DNA of 64,000 nt. It comes from JAJKJG01 sp036389455. Its GTDB lineage: Bacteria; Pseudomonadota; Alphaproteobacteria; Rhizobiales; Beijerinckiaceae. The position numbers were made by a program, and so were the translations under genes. This document shows, piece after piece, positions 59,155-64,000 of the stretch. Under the pieces are notes generated by a model. It was given only the letters and a program-made list of their open reading frames with translations, was not told the origin of the DNA and ran no database searches. Location of the stretch: assembly GCA_036389455.1 (NCBI GenBank), contig DASVPW010000003.1, positions 1 through 64,000 on the forward strand. The letters run 5' to 3'. Each line of letters starts with the position of its first letter. Within the stretch, counting starts at the first letter, position 1.

Positions 59155-59814
59155 ATGGAGATCGCCGTCTTCTCCGACGTCATCTGCCCCTGGTGCTACA
59201 TCGGCAAGCGCCGGCTCGAGCGCGCCTTCGAGGCGCTCGGCCTGAAGGGCCGGGTCGCGGTCGAGTGGCTGCCGTTCGAGCTCAACCCCGGCATGCCGCG
59301 CGAAGGCATGGCGCGGGCCGACTACCGCGCCCAGAAGTTCGGGGCGGAGCGCGCGGCCGCGCTCGACGCCAACATCCGCGCCGTCGGCGCGGAGGAGGGC
59401 ATCCGCTTCGCCTTCGACCGCCAGAGCCGCACGCCGAACACGCGGGCGGCCCACATGCTGATCGCCCACGCCTCCGGGCAGGGGCGGGGAGGGGCCGTCG
59501 TCGACGCCCTGTTCCGGGCCTACTTCGAGGAGGGCCGGGACATCGGCGACGAGGCGGTCCTCCTCGCCGTCGCGGAAGAGGCCGGCCTCCCCCGGGACGA
59601 GGCGCAGGCGGCGCTCCGGGACCAAGAAGTCCGCCGCATGGTCGTGCAGGCGGAGGGCCGAGCCGGCGAGCTCGGCATCTCGGGCGTGCCGTTCTTCATC
59701 GTCGATCAGGCCTTCGCCGTCTCGGGCGCGCAGCCGGCGGAGGCCTGGGTCGAGGCCCTGCAACAGATCGCGGCGCGCCGGCCGGCCGGCGGGAGGGCCG
59801 CGGCAGGGGCTTGA
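59155..59814 (+). CDS. FrnE-like DsbA-family oxidoreductase
   Basis: A 219-residue cytosolic thioredoxin-fold protein. The active site is VICPWCYIGKRRLERAF (C-P-W-C), with cis-proline in GISGVPFFIVD. An insert of helices between the strands is characteristic of FrnE/2-hydroxychromene-2-carboxylate isomerase-like proteins. It lacks a signal peptide, so it likely acts on cytoplasmic thiols. The ATG at 59155 follows a strong AGGAGG site. The C-terminus is low-complexity. Next gene is FNT. Confidence 0.88.
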   Translation: MEIAVFSDVICPWCYIGKRRLERAFEALGLKGRVAVEWLPFELNPGMPREGMARADYRAQKFGAERAAALDANIRAVGAEEGIRFAFDRQSRTPNTRAAHMLIAHASGQGRGGAVVDALFRAYFEEGRDIGDEAVLLAVAEEAGLPRDEAQAALRDQEVRRMVVQAEGRAGELGISGVPFFIVDQAFAVSGAQPAEAWVEALQQIAARRPAGGRAAAGA

Positions 59815-59891
59815 AGCCGCGGAACAAAGCGCCGCTTCGCACCATTGGACAGGGCCGGCCCGCGACGGCAGGCGCCGTGCCCGAGGCTCCC

Positions 59892-60764
59892 ATGGCCGAA
59901 TCTCCCGAGCGCCAGCGCGAGGAGGGCAGCGCCCTCAGCCCGGCCTCGAAGCTGCCGGGCCTCTCCGGCGAGGAGCGCCGCGCCGTCGAGGAGAAGAGCC
60001 GGCCGAACGCGCCCCTCATCCACGAGACCATCCGGGCCGAGGGCGAGAGCGAGCTCGAGCGCACCGCCCACGCGCTTCTCCTCTCGGGGCTCGCGGCCGG
60101 GCTCTCGATGGGCTTCTCCCTCGTGGTCCAGGGACTTTTGCAGAGCCGCCTGCCGGACGCGCCCTGGCGCGAGCTCATCGCGAACTTCGGCTACACCGTC
60201 GGCTTCCTGATCGTGGTGCTCGGGCGCCAGCAGCTCTTCACCGAGAACACGCTGACCCCGATCCTTCCGCTCCTGCACAACCGCGACGCCGACACCCTGT
60301 GGCGGGTGCTGCGTCTGTGGGGCCTCGTCCTCGCCGCGAACGTCGCCGGCACCTATCTTTTCGCGGCGGCGGTCGCCCACACCGATGCCTTCGGGGCCGA
60401 GGCGAAGGCCGCCTTCTCCGAGATCAGCCGGCACGCGGTGGAGGGGCCGTTCGGGACGACCTTCGTCAAGGCGGTCTTCGCCGGCTGGCTCATTGCGCTG
60501 ATGGTGTGGCTGCTCCCTGCCGCAGAGGGCGCCGGCAGCATCGTCGTCATCGTCGTGATCACCTACGTCGTGGCGCTGCCGCCGCTCGCCCACGTCGTCG
60601 CGGGCTCCGTCGAGGCCTTCTACCTCGTCGAGACCGGGGAGGCGGGCCTGTGGGACTACCTCGTGCGCTTCTTCGCGCCGACCCTCCTCGGCAACGTCGT
60701 CGGCGGGGTCGCCCTCGTGGCGGTCCTGAACTACGGCCAGGTCGCGCCCGCGCTCGAGGATTGA
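59892..60764 (+). CDS. Formate/nitrite transporter (FNT) family protein
   Basis: A 290-residue membrane protein with six predicted helices after a charged 60-residue N-terminus. Helices contain HALLLSGLAAGLSMGFSLVVQGLL, NFGYTVGFLIVVLGRQQLFTENTLT (the conserved F/L-x-x-L-T-E-N region), and FVKAVFAGWLIALMVWLLPAAEG. The EKSRPNAPLIHETIRAEGESEL lead matches the YfdC-type subgroup rather than FocA. It probably passes small monovalent anions. The ATG at 59892 is chosen over a GTG five codons upstream. Confidence 0.87.
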   Translation: MAESPERQREEGSALSPASKLPGLSGEERRAVEEKSRPNAPLIHETIRAEGESELERTAHALLLSGLAAGLSMGFSLVVQGLLQSRLPDAPWRELIANFGYTVGFLIVVLGRQQLFTENTLTPILPLLHNRDADTLWRVLRLWGLVLAANVAGTYLFAAAVAHTDAFGAEAKAAFSEISRHAVEGPFGTTFVKAVFAGWLIALMVWLLPAAEGAGSIVVIVVITYVVALPPLAHVVAGSVEAFYLVETGEAGLWDYLVRFFAPTLLGNVVGGVALVAVLNYGQVAPALED

Positions 60765-60832
60765 GTTTTTCGGGGATCGGAACGAATGCCGGCGCGCGGT
60801 TTTGAGTGTGCATCGAACCCGGGAGGCGAGCC

Positions 60833-61333
60833 GTGACGCGAACCGTGACCCTTGCATCGAAGGCCCTGCGGATCGCAGTCTTTGCCCTCGCGGGCCTCGC
60901 CCTCGCGCCGCCGGCCGCCGCGCAGACGGCCGAGGGCCAATCCTGCGCCGGGACGATGACCGAGCAGCTCCGGCGCTTCAGCGAGCAGTGCCTCGCCGAC
61001 CTCGTCGCCTTCGTCGCGGCCCAGCCGAAGGCCAAGGCGCGGATCCTGAGCGAGGCGGACAAGTCCTTCATCCAGCTCACGCGCACGCCTCAGGGCATCG
61101 AGGCCGAGGCCGCGAGCAAGGTCAACTTCCCGCTCATGAAGCCGGGCACCGAGGAGGCCCTGAAAAACCTCGGCTGGCAGCCGCCGGACAACGAGGCCGG
61201 CGGCTACAAGAAGCGCTTCACCACCAACCCCGGCGCGAGCGCCGCCACAGCCGACGACCTCGCCAAGGCGTTCGCCGCCTACGGCCTCGCGCGCGGCGCC
61301 GCGATCTCGCTGACGGTCGGCACGCAGGATTGA
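60833..61333 (+). CDS. Uncharacterised exported protein
   Basis: A 166-residue protein with a signal peptide (VTRTVTLASKALRIAVFALAGLALAPPAAAQ), begun at GTG 60833 after GGGAGGCGAG. The mature part has two cysteines near the start (SCAGTM, EQCLADL), then a folded region with VNFPLMKPGTEEALKNLGWQPP and FTTNPGASAATADDLAKAF. The layout recalls the TY-Chap/YbjN-like chaperone group, but I give this only as a possibility. It stands alone, 69 bp behind the FNT gene. Confidence 0.68.
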   Translation: MTRTVTLASKALRIAVFALAGLALAPPAAAQTAEGQSCAGTMTEQLRRFSEQCLADLVAFVAAQPKAKARILSEADKSFIQLTRTPQGIEAEAASKVNFPLMKPGTEEALKNLGWQPPDNEAGGYKKRFTTNPGASAATADDLAKAFAAYGLARGAAISLTVGTQD

Positions 61334-61390
61334 AGGCAGGGCGGGGATATGCAGTGATGCGCACCGGCTCGACAAGGCGCGCCCCGCCCG

Positions 61391-61931
61391 ATGAAGCATG
61401 CCCTGATCGTCATCGACATGCAGCAGGGGTCGTTCACCGAGGCGGCGCCCAGGCATGACGCGGAAGGTCTCGTCGACCGCCTCAACGGCTTGGCCGACGC
61501 CGTGCGGGCGAAGGACGGGGTCGTCGTCTTCGTCCAGCATGACGGGCCGCAGGGCGATCCCCATCACCCGGACCTGCCGGGGTGGAAGCTGCTCCCGGCG
61601 CTCGATGCGCGCGCGGGCGACGCCGTCATCCGGAAGCGTTCCTGCGACGCCTTCCTGCTCACCGGCCTCGAAGAGCTCCTTCGGTCGCATGCGAATCGAG
61701 CGTCTGATCATCGGCGGTTGCGCCACCGACTATTGCGTCGACACCACCGTGCGCAGCGCGCTCGCCCGAGGCTATTCGACGGTCGTCCCCTCGGACGGCC
61801 ACACCACGTCGAACAGGGCTCACCTGCCGGCCGAAAAGATCATCGAGCACCACAACGCTATCTGGGCCGACTTCATCGCTCCCGGCGGACCCGCCCTCGT
61901 GTGCCCATGCGCCGACGTGCGGCTTGTCTGA
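61391..61931 (+). pseudogene. Isochorismatase-type cysteine hydrolase, frameshifted
   Basis: A cysteine hydrolase of the isochorismatase family split between two frames. From ATG 61391 it reads KHALIVIDMQQGSFTE (aspartate of the triad), FVQHDGPQGDPHHPDLPGW and AVIRKRSCDAFL (lysine). The frame then breaks at about 61688, one extra C after the TCG codon. The next frame continues MRIERLIIGGCATDYCVDTT (catalytic cysteine), GYSTVVPSDGHTT to the stop at 61931. The triad is complete if one base is removed. So it is either a recent pseudogene or an assembly error; otherwise it would be an intact family member of normal length (about 180 residues). Confidence 0.82.
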
Positions 61932-62025
61932 CGGGCCGCTCCGCCGGCCGGGTCTCGACGGAGCGCCGGCCGTTGCAGCGCTCGACCATTGAAGCCCCTC
62001 GCACGCGCTGCTACCTAGCTCCGAG

Positions 62026-62100
62026 GCCGGCGTAGCACAGCGGTAGTGCAGCGGTTTTGTAAACCGAAGGTCGGGAGTTCGATCCTCTCCGCCGGCACCA
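62026..62100 (+). tRNA. tRNA-Thr (anticodon TGT)
   Basis: A 75-nt tRNA including encoded CCA. The acceptor stem GCCGGCG pairs with CGCCGGC, then A and CCA. The anticodon arm GCGGT-TTTGTAA-ACCGA gives TGT, with a G-A mismatch at the foot of the arm. The D-arm carries GCAC/GTGC rather than the common GCTC/GAGC, with both sides changed so pairing is kept. T-arm GGAGTTCGATCCTCTCC. Confidence 0.95.
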
Positions 62101-62286
62101 GCTGCTCAACCCGTGACTTTGAATGATATACGGCTCCGCTTCTCGAATGGGGCGTCTCAGGCCGGGGGCCGGAACGCCGACTCGATCCCGGCTTGGCTCT
62201 CGGATGGCGAGTTCATCGTTAACGCGAAGGGCGACGCTGGCACCGCGGGTTGAGCCCATGGGGCTCGCATCATCGCGACGAGGAGC

Positions 62287-63015
62287 ATGGACGTGTTCGA
62301 TCGAGACGCAGTTGAAGCCGTCGGCGAAGAATGGGTGCGCGCTGAAAAGATCAATGAAGCCCTCAAAACCTTGCGTGAACTGTGCCTGCCTGTGGTCGAG
62401 CGTGTAGGGGACTATGCGCGCTCAAAAATCGCCTGGAAGCTCGCGAACTACCGGATGGCCATGATTTACCGTGGCGTTTCGTTGGGCGCCTCTGCGACTC
62501 AGCTCTGGAACACACGGCACGTTCTAACCTCTGTGCTCGCGGCGCGCGCCCTCGTGGAGACCGCGGCATTGCTAAGAGACTTCACCGACACATGCGAGCG
62601 CGCATTGGAGGCGAGCGACTTAGAGCAACTAAATCGGGTCGCCGACGATGCAACTTTCGCGACGCGCCTCAAACACTGGAACGAAGATAGTAGGTTCCCG
62701 CCTTCAAAAAACGTTCTCACCGTGCTTGATCGGCTCGATAAGAAATTCGGAGGAATTCGCGGGCACTATGATCGTTTGTCAGAGTTTTGTCATCCAAACT
62801 ACCTGGGGCATTTTGCTGCTTTTGGAAAGCTAGACCATGATACCGGTCGGGTGGCCTATTCCTTCGACAAGATTTTCAACAAGGGGCTCTTATCGCATGT
62901 CTTCGGTGGATTGCTACTGACTTGGCTAATCGAGATTGATGCCGACCGCCTAGCCAATTTGATTCCAAAGGTTGCCGAGCTTCAGCACCAGCAGAACCCC
63001 GTGAGGAGGGAGTGA
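62287..63015 (+). CDS. Uncharacterised protein with HEPN-like R-x5-H motif, next to tRNA-Thr
   Basis: A 242-residue helical protein of unknown function. The N-terminal half is helical (VRAEKINEALKTLRELCLPVV) with AARALVETAALLRDFTDTC near residue 95. The C-terminal half has HYDRLSEFCHPNYLGHF with R163 and H169, matching the R-x(4-6)-H signature of HEPN ribonucleases, though family membership is inferred only from this and the helical content. Base composition is clearly lower in G+C than neighbours. It starts 187 bp after the tRNA-Thr end, a usual place for acquired DNA. No integrase is visible. Confidence 0.72.
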   Translation: MDVFDRDAVEAVGEEWVRAEKINEALKTLRELCLPVVERVGDYARSKIAWKLANYRMAMIYRGVSLGASATQLWNTRHVLTSVLAARALVETAALLRDFTDTCERALEASDLEQLNRVADDATFATRLKHWNEDSRFPPSKNVLTVLDRLDKKFGGIRGHYDRLSEFCHPNYLGHFAAFGKLDHDTGRVAYSFDKIFNKGLLSHVFGGLLLTWLIEIDADRLANLIPKVAELQHQQNPVRRE

Positions 63016-63173
63016 GCTGCTCAGCCGCCTCTTTCCTGAGCACCCCCCCATTTCGCCCTCGCAACAAAGTGCGCCATCGCACGGAAACAAAAGCGTGGTT
63101 TGAGGATTCTACCCACGAAGAATCGATCCGGGCGCAACGACCCGGGCCAAGAACCACGGGACGGTACATCGAC

Positions 63174-63518
63174 ATGGTCAAACGTTACTCCGGGCCGGGG
63201 GCCGCGCTCGCGTCCGCGTCGCTCGCGCTGGCGACGCTCTTCCTTCTCGCTACCGGCGACGCCGGCCTTGCGGCGCCGGCGAAGGGCAAGGCGGCCCGCC
63301 CGGCGCCCGTCGAGCAGGCGGCGCCGGCCGGCGAGGCCGCGCCGGACAGGCAGGGCGAGCCGAAGGCCGCCTTCACCGTCCTCGAGGGCAAGCCCGGGGA
63401 GCCGGCAGCGGCCGGGCCCGCGGCCAAGGACGGCGAGGAGAGCTGCCTCAAGGCGCGCCGCAAGCTGTGGGTCGACGGCGAGGGCTGGATCGTCCGCCGG
63501 GTCACGACCTGCCGCTGA
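63174..63518 (+). CDS. Small exported Ala/Pro-rich protein
   Basis: A 114-residue protein with a basic start and signal/anchor segment (ASASLALATLFLLATGDAGLAAP), a low-complexity Ala/Pro/Glu linker (about residues 35-85) and a short C-terminal domain SCLKARRKLWVDGEGWIVRRVTTC. The two end cysteines could form a disulphide. I recognise no family. The ATG at 63174 is chosen since the upstream frame lacks sense. It is followed by two hairpins. Confidence 0.66.
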   Translation: MVKRYSGPGAALASASLALATLFLLATGDAGLAAPAKGKAARPAPVEQAAPAGEAAPDRQGEPKAAFTVLEGKPGEPAAAGPAAKDGEESCLKARRKLWVDGEGWIVRRVTTCR

Positions 63519-63531
63519 GCGCACCCCCCAC

Positions 63532-63560
63532 GTCATGGCCGGGCCAAGCCCGGCCATGAC
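63532..63560 (+). terminator. Strong 13-bp hairpin after the small exported gene
   Basis: GTCATGGCCGGGC (63532-63544) and GCCCGGCCATGAC (63548-63560) form a perfect stem with loop CAA, 13 bases beyond the stop at 63518. GAACGAAAAAA follows rather than T residues, so it may act as a processing hairpin or join with the next one. Confidence 0.65.
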
Positions 63561-63565
63561 GAACG

Positions 63566-63592
63566 AAAAAAGCCCCGGCTTTCGCCGGGGCT
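63566..63592 (-). terminator. Rho-independent terminator of the MFS gene
   Basis: AGCCCCGGC (63571-63579) and GCCGGGGCT (63584-63592) form a 9-bp stem with a 4-nt loop (GAAA on the minus strand), followed on the minus strand by TTTTTCG. It lies 32 bp after the MFS stop. Confidence 0.85.
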
Positions 63593-63623
63593 TCTCGTTT
63601 CGCGCGAAGCGCTTGGCCGGGCG

Positions 63624-64000
63624 TTACCGCCGGGCGTCCTCGCCCTCGTAGGTGAAGATGTCGCGGTCCTTCGTCTCGGGCACAAACAGGAGGCCGATCA
63701 CGAAGGTCATGAGGGCGACCACGATCGGGTACCAGAGGCCGGAGAAGATGTTGCCGGTCGCCGCCACGATGGCGAAGGCGGTCGGCGGCAGGAAGCCGCC
63801 GAACCAGCCGTTGCCGATGTGGTAGGGCAGGGACATGCCGGTGTAGCGGATGCGGGTCGGGAACAGCTCGACCAGCATCGCGGCGATCGGCCCGTACACC
63901 ATCGTCACGTAGACGACGAGGATGAGGAGCAGCCCCGCGACGGCGAGCGCGCGGCCGTCGGTGAGCACCTGGCCGATCGTCGGCGTCTTGAGGATCGACG
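63624..64000 (-). CDS. MFS transporter (metabolite:H+ symporter type), C-terminal part
   Basis: The last 125 or so residues of a major facilitator running off the right edge. The helix ALAVAGLLLILVVYVTMVYGPIA is followed by the loop MLVELFPTRIRYTGMSLPYHIG, the P-x-R-x-R-Y-x-G motif of the ShiA/ProP/KgtP-type symporters, then a helix IFSGLWYPIVVALMTFVIGLLFVPETKD. The tail ends DIFTYEGEDARR. The N-terminal half is outside the window, so the substrate is not deducible. A good terminator lies downstream. Confidence 0.9.
   Translation of the reverse strand, partial: SILKTPTIGQVLTDGRALAVAGLLLILVVYVTMVYGPIAAMLVELFPTRIRYTGMSLPYHIGNGWFGGFLPPTAFAIVAATGNIFSGLWYPIVVALMTFVIGLLFVPETKDRDIFTYEGEDARR

Noticed and set aside
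62101..63650. Duplicate of the tRNA-Thr 3' end marking an integrated element
   Set aside because: No second copy of the T-arm/CCA sequence was seen, and no integrase gene, so an element boundary is not supported.

Overview
The window is very GC-rich, densely coded bacterial chromosome with short intergenic gaps and genes on both strands. The gene content points to an alphaproteobacterium, most likely of the order Hyphomicrobiales (Rhizobiales). Supporting features are the cysE-DUF3126 pair, the PAS_5 and PilZ signalling proteins, a DUF1127 protein, LapG-like transglutaminase-type peptidases, a TAXI binding protein and intergenic palindromes ending in CTCTCCC/GGGAGAG. No rRNA, CRISPR array, integrase or transposase was recognised. 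Two tRNA genes are present: Leu(TAA) on the minus strand near 11.1 kb and Thr(TGT) near 62.1 kb.

Layout, left to right. 0-8 kb is a catabolic region: a frameshifted SGNH esterase, tcuBA (tricarballylate oxidation), a secreted 3-hydroxybutyrate-oligomer hydrolase, an enolase-superfamily enzyme and a PHB-depolymerase-family esterase. 8-13 kb holds two unknown envelope proteins, a DUF3095 protein, tRNA-Leu, a flavin monooxygenase and small proteins. 13.3-16.6 kb is a five-gene plus-strand cluster (GNAT-like, DUF421, SDR, two alpha/beta hydrolases). 16.7-19 kb has cysE, DUF3126 and a gamma carbonic anhydrase. 18.9-22.2 kb has two tandem LapG-like peptidases, a double PilZ protein and a PAS_5 protein. 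22.5-27.1 kb has rhomboid, CBS and patatin genes, folE-hisI, and the divergent Fe-S scaffold-yidD pair.

27.1-29.8 kb is a compositionally different block carrying one 898-residue membrane patatin, inserted between yidD and thrS. 32-36.6 kb has a DUF1127/ArsR divergent pair, an orphan Phd-type antitoxin, and a TAXI binding protein overlapping an anchored Ala/Pro-rich protein. 36.7-45 kb includes a YfhO-like membrane protein, a nitroreductase and flavin reductase, a citE-like lyase with a MaoC hydratase, and a lytic transglycosylase overlapping a DUF2336 protein. 45-52 kb holds transporters and a minus-strand nadK-GFA-arsR-flavoprotein string that looks arsenic-related. 52-62 kb contains a Tat-exported metallo-beta-lactamase-fold protein, an amidase, a TrmH methyltransferase, an amidoligase overlapping a class I glutamine amidotransferase (the best candidate for a little-studied biosynthetic system), a cytochrome P450, a FrnE-like DsbA and an FNT channel. 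The right end has a frameshifted isochorismatase-type gene, tRNA-Thr followed by a low-GC gene with an HEPN-like R-x5-H motif, and the C-terminal part of an MFS transporter.

Two genes (the first and the isochorismatase) need apparent single-base insertions to be corrected; these may be true decay or consensus errors. All family assignments were made by reading motifs, not by database search.
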